Below, piece after piece: positions 34,082 to 43,738 of a DNA stretch of 64,000 nucleotides. The notes under the pieces were generated by a model. It searched no databases and was not told the DNA's origin. It was given only the letters and a program-made list of their open reading frames with translations. Within the stretch, counting starts at the first letter, position 1; every line of letters begins with the position of its first letter. The translations under genes were made by a program, and so were the position numbers. The stretch comes from Gemmatimonadota bacterium (GTDB lineage Bacteria; Latescibacterota; UBA2968; UBA8231): NCBI GenBank assembly GCA_018660835.1, contig JABJJN010000089.1:248001-312000 (forward strand). Direction: 5' to 3'.

Positions 34082-35305
34082 ATGGCCTGGTATAGAGGCA
34101 ACCTGCATATGCATTCGTATTGGACGGATGGTCACGACTTCCCCGAAATGATCGCAACCTGGTTCAAGAACGAGAAGTACGATTTCATCGCCTTCACCGA
34201 ACACGATCTGCATCAGGTGGGAGACAAATGGGTGAGTCGCGATCCGGCCCGAGGTTCAGGGCGATCGATGCAGGAAGGCGGCCTGCTGGCGAAGTACGTC
34301 GAACGCTTCGGGACAGACTGGGTCGAAACGCGGGGTGGTGATCACGGAGAGGTTCGTGTGAAAGCCCTTGCCGAGTATCGCCACCTGGTGGAGGAGGAGG
34401 GCCAATTCCTGATGATCACCGGCGAGGAGGTTATGACGACCTGGGGGGAACCTCACGACTGGAGTCGAACCCACTGGATCAATGTCTTCAACACACCTGA
34501 CGCCGTGGCACCCCAGCACGATCCGCACTCGAGCCAGCGTGCCATGAACAAGACCCTCGACGCGGTGCGATCGAGCGCAGCATCGGGCGAACAGACTCTG
34601 GCATATCTGAACCATCCGAACTGCAGCTGGAATGCGACGGCCGAAGACATTGCCGCCGTGCGGGGTCTGCGACACATGGAGATCTACACGGCGCTGAATA
34701 TGTGCGAGACCTACGGGGATGAGGTGCACTGCCCCGTCGAGCGTCTGTGGGATGTGGCCTTGTCGCTGCGCTTGGCCGCGGGTGGCGATCTCATCTATGG
34801 ACTGGCTACCGATGACTGCCATGCCTACGCCCATCACTTTGAGTTCGGAGATACCGCCTTGCCGGGCCGAGCCTGGATCTGCGTGCGCACCGATGAACTC
34901 ACGACACGGAAGATCCTCGGCGCCGTCGAACGAGGCGAATTCTACGGCAGTTCCGGAGTGACGCTCGATGAAATCCAACTGGGCAACGCGAGCATCACTC
35001 TCAGCATCAATCCAGACGAGGGTGTTCAGTATACGACGCAGTTTATCGGCACACGCAAAGGTGCGGATTTGTCTGGTGAGCCGGTCCTGGATGCAACAGG
35101 CAAAGAAGTACGCACAACGAGGAAATACTCGGATCGGGTCGGCCAGGTGCTACACGAGACGACCACTCTGGCACCGTCCTATTCCTTTGCGGGAGACGAA
35201 CTCTACGTGCGAGCCGTGATAACATCGGATGTCCCCCATCCGAATCCGACGGCACCTGGGGATTTGCAGAAGGCGTGGACGCAGCCAGCGGTACCAGGCG
35301 TTTGA
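34082..35305 (+). CDS. PHP-domain metal-dependent phosphoesterase-like protein
   Basis: 407 residues starting MAWYRGNLHMHSYWTDGHD, the first PHP metal motif (His9-x-His11). It is followed by YDFIAFTEHDLH, LMITGEEV, LNHPNCSWN and later DDCHAYAHHF, giving the ring of His/Asp metal ligands. A beta-rich C-terminal domain (about 300-407) follows. The most likely role is hydrolysis of a phosphate ester. The frame is open 57 nt further upstream, but ATG 34082 gives the family start. Confidence 0.8.
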   Translation: MAWYRGNLHMHSYWTDGHDFPEMIATWFKNEKYDFIAFTEHDLHQVGDKWVSRDPARGSGRSMQEGGLLAKYVERFGTDWVETRGGDHGEVRVKALAEYRHLVEEEGQFLMITGEEVMTTWGEPHDWSRTHWINVFNTPDAVAPQHDPHSSQRAMNKTLDAVRSSAASGEQTLAYLNHPNCSWNATAEDIAAVRGLRHMEIYTALNMCETYGDEVHCPVERLWDVALSLRLAAGGDLIYGLATDDCHAYAHHFEFGDTALPGRAWICVRTDELTTRKILGAVERGEFYGSSGVTLDEIQLGNASITLSINPDEGVQYTTQFIGTRKGADLSGEPVLDATGKEVRTTRKYSDRVGQVLHETTTLAPSYSFAGDELYVRAVITSDVPHPNPTAPGDLQKAWTQPAVPGV

Positions 35306-35313
35306 CAGTGATG

Positions 35314-37323
35314 TCAGGCCGGGTGTCGACGCGCTAATCTGAAGCGGAATCTCATGTTATCTGCAAACCACATGGGAAAGTTCGTTCCCCACAGATTGTT
35401 GTGAAGATTGATATGCCACCCTTGGGCCAGCTCTGGTTGTTCGCAGTCGAATTCCAGGATTCTTGGTCGCCCCGGACTGAATAGCGGCGCGTCCACGCTT
35501 TCCAGGCAAAGACCTGCGCCTGTACTCTGATACACCCTTCCCGAGTCGAGTGCGTGCAGCGCCCTGTTTCCGCCTCTGGCCACATCCAATGGCGAAACAG
35601 GAGTTCCCATTTTCTCCATCATCCAGTCGCCATCCGAAGGCAGACCGAAGCCAATCCATGAAGCTTCCGGAAGACGGCATGCGGCCTTGTCGAACCACTG
35701 AAAATCGATCTCGATTTCATCATCACCAAAGTGGTAGTGCAGTTGCACAATCCGTGGGGCGCCGTAGCAAGATTCCTCACGCGCCGGCATCACCATCTCC
35801 ACCCACACATCGTCGACATCCCGCTCGAACTTGAGGGATGCAGGTGACAGGTCCTGTTGCGCCACCCCTTCCACACACTCCAGGCCGGGTTTGGTGAAGT
35901 CCTTCACTGCCCATGAGGCAGTGTCCGCGAGATGGGGATTGTAGCGGCTCAGAAACAGATCAAAGCTTGCAGCATCGAAACACTGATAGCGGAACTGTGC
36001 GAGAGGGCCATTGGCCGCCCATTCCTCGCCTACTTGATCCACGCAGGATGCAAGAGCTCCTGTGTGATGACAGAAGCGGACGTCGAAACCTCCCAGACGA
36101 AGACGTTCGACACCTTGCAAAGACGAGGACGAAGAGAGTGTCCGTCTCGATGGTTCCAACATGTGCAGTTGGTTGCGCAGCGTCTCTTGCAGAGGATGCC
36201 CCTCGAAAGTTCCTACTGCCCCATCGACGTAGGCACGCTGCTCTTGCCACGAGGCTTCAAGATCTGAATAGCGAAAGATGTCTCTGTCCGCTCGGAATTC
36301 ATCCGCTGCTGGCGCGTCGACCACATCGGTTGTTCGGGCATCTGTGAAACTCTGATATCCGTAGTGCACATAATCCTTCAGGTGGGACTTCTCATCCTTC
36401 CCCCACGTATGCTCTGGAACCAACAACAGGTGTTGCCGTGCCGTTGCTACGACGGCCTGATGCTCGTCGCCACAGGCCGTAAGAAACCGATCCACACAGC
36501 GATAACGCGCCACTTTTCCAGGATCGGCGCCGATACCATGGATCCACGTATCACCGAACTCTTCCTGTATTATCGGCAGATTCTCTCGTCGAGCGATCAG
36601 GGCCCGGGCGTAGCGATCCAGACTCGATGCGATCGGCCTGTAACCGGGATGGCGGTCTTTCACCTCCGAGAACTCCGCCGCCACCGCCTCTGCAGTGGGT
36701 GGCCCATGATTGTCACCCGTGTGAGCGAAGTGCAGCAGGTCCATCGCCCCAACGTCTTCGACGGCCGCGTCGTATCCGGAACCATAGCTGACGAGAATCT
36801 GGGCACCATCGGGATGACACCAGCGGAATCGAGGAGGACAATCGACAATGCTCGACGCTGGATTCACGCCGACATGGAGATAGGCGATGCCGTGGTCAGC
36901 GAGATAGGGGATCATCGAGCGTGTGTGTCCGGGGACATCTGTCATTTTCGCCGAGATCGTCCTGGTACCAAAGCGCTTATCCAGCGCCCGAGAGATGGAC
37001 AATCCATGCACGAAGAGTTCCGGCGACATCAACTCCGTGTGCGTCGTAAAGGGCAGGCCATGCCACACGATGTCGCCCGATTCGATAGCGTCTTCCATAC
37101 GTGTGACCATTCGAGGCTGAGCTGTTCGCAGGTAGTAGTCGATCAACCACGCACCCGTTGTCCAGACGAACCGCTCCTCTCCCCGCTCTCGGGTGGCCTC
37201 GGCCAGATCCATGGCTCGCGGGATGAAATCCTCCACATAGGCGGCGCAGACCTGCTGAGCCGTGTCAGTGAAGCCGAGATCCAGGTGGGTCTTGAACACG
37301 ACGTGTACGATTCTCTCGCTCAT
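35314..37323 (-). CDS. GH38-like alpha-mannosidase family protein (DUF5054-type)
   Basis: 669 residues. VVFKTHLDLGFTD (His13-x-Asp15) is the GH38 metal motif at the N-terminus. TDVPGHTRSMIPYLADHGI carries the second Asp region, and WTTGAWLIDYYLRT is typical. The C-terminal half is a beta-sandwich (FEGHPLQETLRNQLHMLEP; DEIEIDFQWFDKAACRLPE). The frame is open 642 nt further upstream but that part lies antisense to the MFS gene, so ATG 37323 is preferred. It follows the MFS gene by 5 nt, so transport and hydrolysis may be linked. Confidence 0.75.
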   Translation of the reverse strand: MSERIVHVVFKTHLDLGFTDTAQQVCAAYVEDFIPRAMDLAEATRERGEERFVWTTGAWLIDYYLRTAQPRMVTRMEDAIESGDIVWHGLPFTTHTELMSPELFVHGLSISRALDKRFGTRTISAKMTDVPGHTRSMIPYLADHGIAYLHVGVNPASSIVDCPPRFRWCHPDGAQILVSYGSGYDAAVEDVGAMDLLHFAHTGDNHGPPTAEAVAAEFSEVKDRHPGYRPIASSLDRYARALIARRENLPIIQEEFGDTWIHGIGADPGKVARYRCVDRFLTACGDEHQAVVATARQHLLLVPEHTWGKDEKSHLKDYVHYGYQSFTDARTTDVVDAPAADEFRADRDIFRYSDLEASWQEQRAYVDGAVGTFEGHPLQETLRNQLHMLEPSRRTLSSSSSLQGVERLRLGGFDVRFCHHTGALASCVDQVGEEWAANGPLAQFRYQCFDAASFDLFLSRYNPHLADTASWAVKDFTKPGLECVEGVAQQDLSPASLKFERDVDDVWVEMVMPAREESCYGAPRIVQLHYHFGDDEIEIDFQWFDKAACRLPEASWIGFGLPSDGDWMMEKMGTPVSPLDVARGGNRALHALDSGRVYQSTGAGLCLESVDAPLFSPGRPRILEFDCEQPELAQGWHINLHNNLWGTNFPMWFADNMRFRFRLARRHPA

Positions 37324-37328
37324 TCTGT

Positions 37329-38543
37329 TTACAGTTGCCTCATGTCCCGGTGAGACAAGAAGATCAAATACGTGAGCAGAGCATTTGCACTGCCTGTGAG
37401 CAGCAACATCCAGTCGTTGCCAATCAGCTCCCCCAGCCATCCACCCAGCAACCAGCCCATGAAGCCGATCTGGATCGCCATGCTGTAGAGGGCCATGACA
37501 CGTCCGATCATCGCGCGCTCTGTCTGCGTTTGCAGGATCGTCGCCAGACTCGTCACCCAGGGCGGGATCGCCGTGCCCATCATGAACAGTGCTGCGAGGG
37601 TCAACGGATAGGATGTGGAGAATCCGAAGAGGATCATCATCGCCGACCATACGGTTGCACCATAGAGGATGGGAACCGACAGACGCGGCCACTGTTTGCG
37701 GTTGGCTACATACATGGCCGAGATACCCTGGCCCACGGCGAAAACGGCCATCATCGTCCCAAAACCGGTGCCACCGACGTCGAAACGATCGCGCGCATAA
37801 ATTGGCCAGACAGGCATCACCGTCGTTGCCATGATGATCGAAAAACACAGCACCATGACTCGACTGATTACCGGGTGTGATCGCACGTGTCGATATCCAC
37901 CTACGAGACTCTCCCAGGCGGAACCGGTCGACTTCACCTCGACCTTCGGCAGGCGCCGCGTACACAGAGCGGCAATTGCATACAACCCCACCAGAGCCAG
38001 CCAGGGCGACACGAGTCCGAAGGCGGCAATAAGCAGCCCACCACTCATCGGACCGAGAGCCCGTGCGATACTGAAGGTGAAGGTGTTGAGAGAATTCGCC
38101 GTTTGCAGGCGCTCCCTGGGCACTAACTCTACAACGAGTGAGTTGGAGGAGGGCATCCCCAGAGCGAGCACACCACCGGCCGCCACTGACAACGCGACAA
38201 CGTGAGACACCGTGGCTACATCAAAAAAGACAATCAGTGCTGTCACCGCTGCGAGCAGCATCAGTCCGAGACGGTCCCACAGCAGAATCGTGCGTCCACC
38301 GATACGATCGATGAGCACACCTGCCGCCAGAGAGGCCAGGATGTAAGGAAACACACGAAGGCCCGTCGCTGCGCCTACCCAGAACTGCGATCCACCCAAC
38401 TCGAGGATCAGCCATGCCTGCGCCATGATGCGCAGTTCCATACCGATGGCGTTGGTGAGATTGCTGTAGAACAGCCACTTGAAACGACTACGCAACAACT
38501 GCAGAATGGGATTTGGATCGCGAACGTCGGATGCTTCGGTCAA
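37329..38543 (-). CDS. MFS transporter (EntS/MFS_3-like)
   Basis: 404 residues, 12 membrane helices. The N-terminal part FKWLFYSNLTNAIGMELRIMAQAWLILEL and the loop LIDRIGGRTILLWDRLGLM fit the EntS-like MFS_3 group. A helix-rich loop of VELVPRERLQTANSL sits between halves. The substrate is unknown. It ends 5 nt before the GH38-like gene. Confidence 0.82.
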   Translation of the reverse strand: MTEASDVRDPNPILQLLRSRFKWLFYSNLTNAIGMELRIMAQAWLILELGGSQFWVGAATGLRVFPYILASLAAGVLIDRIGGRTILLWDRLGLMLLAAVTALIVFFDVATVSHVVALSVAAGGVLALGMPSSNSLVVELVPRERLQTANSLNTFTFSIARALGPMSGGLLIAAFGLVSPWLALVGLYAIAALCTRRLPKVEVKSTGSAWESLVGGYRHVRSHPVISRVMVLCFSIIMATTVMPVWPIYARDRFDVGGTGFGTMMAVFAVGQGISAMYVANRKQWPRLSVPILYGATVWSAMMILFGFSTSYPLTLAALFMMGTAIPPWVTSLATILQTQTERAMIGRVMALYSMAIQIGFMGWLLGGWLGELIGNDWMLLLTGSANALLTYLIFLSHRDMRQL

Positions 38544-38557
38544 TGAGATCCCGTCAA

Positions 38558-38755
38558 CTATTCTGTCTGGCCCGAGTCGTTCTGGCCCGAGTCGTTCTGG
38601 CCCGAGTCGTTCTGGGCCGAGTCAGGCTCTTCAGGCAGCAGACCTGCCTCTTTCAATTGCTTTTCCAGCTTCGACACCTGATTCATGGCGTTCATACCAA
38701 AGATGAAACCCATCGTACCCATGGACATCCCGATAATGCCGAATGCTTCCATCAC
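38558..38755 (-). CDS. Small membrane protein with a repeated Asp-Ser-Gly-Gln-Asn tail
   Basis: 65 residues: one hydrophobic segment (about 3-22, FGIIGMSMGTMGFIFGM), an amphipathic helix (MNQVSKLEKQLKEAG), and a tail made of tandem QNDSG units. The tail is encoded by four near-identical 15-bp repeats at about 38567-38625. The N-terminal part resembles small single-helix proteins of unknown function in Firmicutes. Start could be ATG 38755 or 38752. It sits just upstream of the MFS gene on the same strand. Confidence 0.6.
   Translation of the reverse strand: MMEAFGIIGMSMGTMGFIFGMNAMNQVSKLEKQLKEAGLLPEEPDSAQNDSGQNDSGQNDSGQTE
38567..38625. repeat. 15-bp tandem repeat in a coding tail
   Basis: The unit TCTGGCCCGAGTCGT is repeated about four times (with one copy reading TCTGGGCCGAGTCAG), giving the QNDSG protein repeat. 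This is a minisatellite likely to vary in copy number between strains. Confidence 0.85.
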
Positions 38756-38922
38756 GGTTCTCCAAGGCTAGTGGTGCGAAAAGACATCCATGACAAGACT
38801 GGAACCGATCTAAGGTCGCTTACCTACCATCAGTCAATAGTCAGGATATTTGCTCACGAACTTGTGTAACTCACGTTCCAGGCCATGCGTCGGCTCCTCC
38901 ATGATACCTATTTCAGCACTTC

Positions 38923-39339
38923 TTACTCTGCCATGATCCGTTCGGGCATCCCTGTCTTGTGGACGCGAAAGACGATCGCCTTGAAGCCCTCTGCACCCGC
39001 TTTGGCCCAGTGCACTCGCTCAAAGGGAATCTTTACCACGTCGCCGGCCTTGAACTGCATCTCTTCATCGCCCTCCAGTTGCGCGGTACCCGACCCTTCG
39101 AGGACATAGACGAACTCTTCTCCCGGGTGGTAGTGGCGGGGAAACGCAGCGGCGGGCGGTATATCGATATGGCTGAGGATCACCTCTGTACTGTCGACAC
39201 CCTCGAGCACGGCGTGAAGTAGTGTCTCCAGTCTTGGCTTGGGTGGGGTGTCGTCTGCTTGTGCTGCAAACGTCGTGGAGGTGATGGCGACGACGGCGGC
39301 AATGAGAACCAACAGGTCAACACGATGCAATCGGTTCAA
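38923..39339 (-). CDS. Exported cupin-domain protein
   Basis: 138 residues. A hydrophobic N-terminus (RVDLLVLIAAVVAITSTTFAAQA) looks like a signal peptide. The cupin core has FPRHYHPGEEFVYVLEGSGTAQL (motif 1, His-x-His-x4-Glu) and VVKIPFERVHWAKA (motif 2). The start is TTG 39339 with GAGG 5 nt from it. The longer frame to 39408 would add a cytosolic-looking prefix and remove the signal from the terminus. Role unknown. Confidence 0.7.
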   Translation of the reverse strand: MNRLHRVDLLVLIAAVVAITSTTFAAQADDTPPKPRLETLLHAVLEGVDSTEVILSHIDIPPAAAFPRHYHPGEEFVYVLEGSGTAQLEGDEEMQFKAGDVVKIPFERVHWAKAGAEGFKAIVFRVHKTGMPERIMAE

Positions 39340-39447
39340 AAAAACCTCACTTGATGATGGGGAGACAGTGGCTGCAATGATACATGGAACTATGCTTGAT
39401 ACATGCAACTATGCTATCGCCTGGTGGAGTCTCGTAGCGAACTCCGA

Positions 39448-39942
39448 TCAGCCGTCTGCAGAAAGACTCAGGCCATATATCAGGTAGTGGTCACCCTTGG
39501 CGTAGTAGTCGCGCAACTCTCCTTCACGCACAAAGCCACTCTTCTCGTACTTGGCGACGGCCGCAGCATAGTCAGAGTCGCTGCTCGTATCGAGATACAA
39601 TTTCCGACAGCCGAGACTCTCTGCCGTCTTGATGGTGAAGTCTAGTAGAGAGCCGCCAATGCCCCTGCGCCTGTACGAGGAACTGACGTAGAACCAGTTA
39701 AGCCAGAGGATGCCGGGCCAGTCATATTTATCGGGATACAGACCGGTCACACCTACGACCACTTCGCCGATGGTGGCGACGTGATTCTGTTCATCTCCAT
39801 GGCCACCTGAACGGAAGTATTGCTCGTAGTAGTCCTGGGCCAGCCTGCCATCGTCCACCGAGAACTCAGTGATGATGGTGACAACTGCCAGGATATCTAC
39901 CTGTGTCATGGGCCGGATGTTGAGTTCTGCAGGTGCTGGCAC
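39448..39942 (-). CDS. GNAT-family N-acetyltransferase
   Basis: 164 residues. LNIRPMTQVDILAVVTIITEF opens the fold and WLNWFYVSSSYRRRGIGGSLL holds the acetyl-CoA loop (R-R-x-G-I-G). The C-terminal KLYLDTSSDSDYAAAVAKYEKSGFVREGEL is the usual last-helix motif. It probably acetylates a small amine or amino-acid-type molecule; substrate unknown. It is divergent from the sulfatase gene. Confidence 0.82.
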   Translation of the reverse strand: MPAPAELNIRPMTQVDILAVVTIITEFSVDDGRLAQDYYEQYFRSGGHGDEQNHVATIGEVVVGVTGLYPDKYDWPGILWLNWFYVSSSYRRRGIGGSLLDFTIKTAESLGCRKLYLDTSSDSDYAAAVAKYEKSGFVREGELRDYYAKGDHYLIYGLSLSADG

Positions 39943-40068
39943 GATGTGTGACCTTCTGATGAGGCGTCGACTTGATTCACATAGTCAATGATGCTTACAT
40001 GCCAGCGCCAAACCCTTTCACGGTCTCTGCCCGATTGAACCGGCTCATCTTTCTGCGGAAGTATCCTG

Positions 40069-41517
40069 ATGAAGCGACCAAATCTCCTCTACATCTTCAC
40101 CGATCAGCAGCGCGCCGATACGCTGGCTTGTTACGGCAACAACCAGATTCAGATGCCAGCTCTCAACAAACTGGCACAGGACAGCTTCGTCTTCGACCGG
40201 GCCTACGTGAGCCAGCCGGTCTGCAGTCCATCGCGCGCGACAATGCTCACGGGCCTGTGGCCGCATACATCAGGTGTGCCCTCCTGCAACAAACCTCTGC
40301 CAGCCGATGTACCCACCATCGCCGAAATGCTGCCCGATGACTACGCGTGTGCCTATATGGGCAAATGGCACCTCGGTGACGAGATCTTCTCGCAGCACGG
40401 CTTCGAGACGTGGGTGGGTTCAGAGAACTCGTACCGCGCCCACTATTCCGACGAAGAGAAGTTGACTCAGCACAGCGCCTACGCACGCCACCTGTTGGAT
40501 CAGGGGTTCGAACCAAATCAGGAATTGCTAGGTGAGAAGATCTTCACGCGCCACGTAGAGGCCCAGATGGCGGAGCCTCTCACCAAGGCATCTTTTCTTG
40601 GAGATCAGGCAGCAGACTACATCCGCGAACACCGAGATCAGCCCTTCACTCTGTGCGTGAGTTATCTCGAACCACACCCGCCACATACGGGTCCACTGAA
40701 TGATCTCTACGATCCGGCCTTGCTGCCCACGAGTCCCAGCTTCATGGAGAGCCCCGGCCTGGACACGCCCCTGATCCTGCGCTTGATGTCCGCCATCTAT
40801 ATGGAGTCAGAGGAATACGGCTTCGACCTGCGTACCGAAGAAGGCTGGCGTGCAGTGATGGCTCGTTACTGGGGCAACACGACCCTCGTTGACCGCTCCG
40901 TGGCGAAGATTCTGAACGCTCTGGACGAATGCGGTCTCACGGATGACACGATCGTCGTGTTTACCAGCGACCACGGTGAGCAGATGGGTGACCATGGAAT
41001 TCTCGGCAAGACGGTCATGTATGAAGAATCGACGCGCGTCCCGCTGCTGCTGCGAGCGCCGATGCTCGAGGCCCCACCGCGCCACATCGACGGCAATGCC
41101 AGCCACATAGACCTGGTGCCGACTCTGTTGGATTTGATGGAGTGCGAGGCGCCCGACCACCTGCAGGGCGTCAGTCGCGTGCCCGTGTTGCGGGGGGAAG
41201 AAGACTTATCCGAGGAGGACATCTTCATCCAGTGGAATGGCGCTGATGGCCATCCCCGTGCATCCATGGGTGAGGCAGAGATTAACCAATCCATGGGCGA
41301 ACCTCTGCGCACGGTCATCTCGGCAGACCGTTGGAAGCTCAACGTCTACACGCAGGGGCCCGGTGAGCTTTACGATCTGACGAGTGATCCCCACGAGATC
41401 CACAACCTCTTCAACTCAAGCGAGCACACAAACCGACGCCACGATCTCCATCACCGTATCCGTCGCTGGCAGGAGACGGTCCACGACGATGCCAGCCTCC
41501 CGGAGTTGACGAATTGA
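40069..41517 (+). CDS. Sulfatase, type I (Cys-type formylglycine enzyme)
   Basis: 482 residues. RPNLLYIFTDQQRADTL carries the first metal Asp. VCSPSRATMLTG (Cys52-x-Pro-x-Arg56) is the formylglycine site, with the LWPHTSG motif following. VFTSDHGEQMGDHG holds the later metal ligands. The absence of a clear signal peptide suggests a cytosolic location. It needs an FGE-type maturase, which is not in this window. The stop overlaps the downstream dehydrogenase by 4 nt, so they are coupled. Substrate is a sulfate ester, unidentified. Confidence 0.88.
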   Translation: MKRPNLLYIFTDQQRADTLACYGNNQIQMPALNKLAQDSFVFDRAYVSQPVCSPSRATMLTGLWPHTSGVPSCNKPLPADVPTIAEMLPDDYACAYMGKWHLGDEIFSQHGFETWVGSENSYRAHYSDEEKLTQHSAYARHLLDQGFEPNQELLGEKIFTRHVEAQMAEPLTKASFLGDQAADYIREHRDQPFTLCVSYLEPHPPHTGPLNDLYDPALLPTSPSFMESPGLDTPLILRLMSAIYMESEEYGFDLRTEEGWRAVMARYWGNTTLVDRSVAKILNALDECGLTDDTIVVFTSDHGEQMGDHGILGKTVMYEESTRVPLLLRAPMLEAPPRHIDGNASHIDLVPTLLDLMECEAPDHLQGVSRVPVLRGEEDLSEEDIFIQWNGADGHPRASMGEAEINQSMGEPLRTVISADRWKLNVYTQGPGELYDLTSDPHEIHNLFNSSEHTNRRHDLHHRIRRWQETVHDDASLPELTN

Positions 41518-42569
41518 CCAAGACCCGAGCAAAGCTCCTGCTCATCTGCGATGAGCGCGTCCGCAACAATTACCTGCCACCGGAGCAGATCGAACGACTC
41601 GAAACCTTCGCCGACTGGGAATGGGTGCAGATGGAGGGTGGCGGCATCTACGAAAACAACGACGATCCTGAGGCGAAGGCTGAATTGATGAAGCACGTCG
41701 ACAACGCGGAGGGCTTCATCGTGTGTCACGGAGCCACGCGCATCGATGCGGAGGTTATCGCGCAGGCGCCCAACCTTCGCATTATCGGCGAGTTGGAAGG
41801 CGACCGTTTCGCCAGCCGCATCGACCTCGAAGCCGCCTGGGCCCGCGGCGTGCGTACGGTGGACACGACGAATGGCTCATCTTACCCCGTCGCCGAGTGG
41901 GCCCTGGCTCACATTCTGGTCGCCCTGCGTAATGGTGGCGCCCGCTTCCGCGAGATTATCGACGGCCGAGCAGAGGAAGCAGCATCAAAACGTCGCGAGA
42001 TGTCTGGTGTCCTTACGGGTCGACGCGTCGGCCTCATCGGCTGCGGCCACATCGGGCGCAGGCTGGTGGAATTCTTGCGGCCCTTCAAGGTCGAGATCTG
42101 GGTACACGACCCCTATCTACCGGCGGAGATCGCCGACATTGTCGACGTGTTGCAGACCTCGTTGGAGAACGTCTTTGCTGAATGCGACGTCGTCGTCTGT
42201 CTTGCACCGCTGACACCAAAGACGAAGGGCATGATCGGCAAAGCGGAATTGGATCTGCTGCGACCGGGCACAGCATTCGTCAACGTTTCCCGCGGCGCCA
42301 TCGTCGACTCTCAGGCGCTGATCCACCGGCTCAAGGTCGGTGACATCACTGCCGGTCTCGACGTGTTCGACCCAGAACCGATCCCAGCTGACAGCGAACT
42401 CATCCACCTGCCCAATGTCTTCCTGAGTCCCCACTACGCCGCCATCACAGGCGACACCTATCCACACTTTTTCGGGCTCATGGTGGATGAACTGGAGCGA
42501 TTCTTCCACGGCCACGAGACGAGGTTCAATCTGACGCCGCGGTCACAGGCGAATCGGGAGGGGAGCTAA
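41514..42569 (+). CDS. D-2-hydroxyacid dehydrogenase, NAD-binding
   Basis: 351 residues. The Rossmann motif is VGLIGCGHIGRRLVEF (about 175-190). The catalytic segment VVVCLAPLTPKTKGMIG precedes VNVSRGAIVDSQAL, with the Arg in VSRGA, and LSPHYAAIT holds the catalytic His. The start is TTG 41514, overlapping the sulfatase stop. The likely activity is NAD-linked reduction of a 2-oxoacid; coupling to the sulfatase suggests one catabolic step series. Confidence 0.82.
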   Translation: MTKTRAKLLLICDERVRNNYLPPEQIERLETFADWEWVQMEGGGIYENNDDPEAKAELMKHVDNAEGFIVCHGATRIDAEVIAQAPNLRIIGELEGDRFASRIDLEAAWARGVRTVDTTNGSSYPVAEWALAHILVALRNGGARFREIIDGRAEEAASKRREMSGVLTGRRVGLIGCGHIGRRLVEFLRPFKVEIWVHDPYLPAEIADIVDVLQTSLENVFAECDVVVCLAPLTPKTKGMIGKAELDLLRPGTAFVNVSRGAIVDSQALIHRLKVGDITAGLDVFDPEPIPADSELIHLPNVFLSPHYAAITGDTYPHFFGLMVDELERFFHGHETRFNLTPRSQANREGS

Positions 42570-42589
42570 TCTGCTCCGTCGCGGCGATC

Positions 42590-43600
42590 TCACAATTCCG
42601 ACGCAGCAGATGTAGCAAGTAGGACGCAGTAATCCAGGGTTGTCTCGACCACAGGAAGGCCGTCGATGCCAACCCCCAGCAGTTGGCTGCGTGGCGTCGG
42701 ACGCGCCAGAGCCGAGCGTGAGTTCAGGATCTCCACTTCCCACCCAGCAGTCCGGAATGCGGCAACTGCCCTGTCGCGATACAGGAGGTCTGTCACCTGG
42801 AGTTCCCGAATCGCCGCGGCGTTGCTTTGATCCTCCTCATCATAGAAGATGGTCATCGCCGCAAAATGGCCTGACACGACACGACGCAACTCCGTCAGTA
42901 GTGGGCCGGGCTCGCGGATGTTCGGCAGCCCCTGGTTTGAGGTCATCGTCTGGACTGAGCTATTCCTCAGGGGTGTTTGACGCGCATCGAAGGCGAGCAG
43001 GCTGACACGATCATATAGACCGAGATGCTGCAGACGGATTCGAGCCCGCCGAAGGATTGTGGGGCTGAAGTCGGTTGCGATCACAGGACGATCGAGGCTG
43101 CGTGCGATCTCCTCAACCAATGCACCACCGCCAGATGCGAGATCGACAACAGGGCCTTCAGATGCCTCAAGAAACCTCAGGACGTACTCCGTTTGGTCTT
43201 CAGAGGCGGTCAGTTGCTCCGCAGTGTAGACCGGGGTAGCCTCTGCCCGAACGGCCAGCGCCTCGTCTAGCTGGCCGCGCTCTTCCAGGACGTTGGCCCG
43301 GAATCGCTGGTCTGCTGGATCCAACGTGTCCAGTGGAGATTCCATCAACAGACGCTCCACGTCAGGGTGCTCTCGCAGATACTTGGGTAACCAGCCTTCC
43401 ATCTGGGCCCACAGATCATCTCGTGAGAAATCGGACAGCAGGAAGACGCCGATGCCCTCTCGCACAGGGTAAGACATCCTGCAGTCACCACATGTCGCGT
43501 CTGCTGTCTCGATACGATCGCCGTCGGCCTCGTCGATCTGCCAAACAAGGCTTCCGTGGCAGGCCGCACACTCCAGCATCTCAATCACATACCCGTGCAT
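42590..43600 (-). CDS. SAM-dependent methyltransferase with N-terminal zinc-ribbon-like domain
   Basis: 336 residues. An N-terminal Trm112-like zinc ribbon (CAACHGSLVW...CGDCRMSYPVREG, two CxxC pairs) is followed by a class I methyltransferase core with motif I VVDLASGGGALVEEI and post-motif VIATDFSPTIL. The architecture resembles RlmA-type or Trm112-dependent enzymes, but the substrate is not known. ATG 43600 is used because it begins the zinc ribbon with AGAGGTG upstream. Confidence 0.75.
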   Translation of the reverse strand: MHGYVIEMLECAACHGSLVWQIDEADGDRIETADATCGDCRMSYPVREGIGVFLLSDFSRDDLWAQMEGWLPKYLREHPDVERLLMESPLDTLDPADQRFRANVLEERGQLDEALAVRAEATPVYTAEQLTASEDQTEYVLRFLEASEGPVVDLASGGGALVEEIARSLDRPVIATDFSPTILRRARIRLQHLGLYDRVSLLAFDARQTPLRNSSVQTMTSNQGLPNIREPGPLLTELRRVVSGHFAAMTIFYDEEDQSNAAAIRELQVTDLLYRDRAVAAFRTAGWEVEILNSRSALARPTPRSQLLGVGIDGLPVVETTLDYCVLLATSAASEL

Positions 43601-43738
43601 CGCATGCACCTCTCTGTCATCGGATTCGATCTTGCCAAAACCGGCTCTCAATGGGAGGATTCACTTCTATTTCAATATTCAGGAATCCTGCCCGGCTGGC
43701 CACCGCCGAGGCCCAAGGAGCGAGTGGATCTGGGCGCC

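Noticed and set aside
37324..37965. N-terminal extension of the GH38-like gene
   Set aside because: It lies in another frame over the MFS gene and the GH38 metal motif follows ATG 37323 directly.
38567..38625. Possible CRISPR-like repeats
   Set aside because: Units are 15 bp, contiguous, without spacers, and in frame within a small coding sequence.
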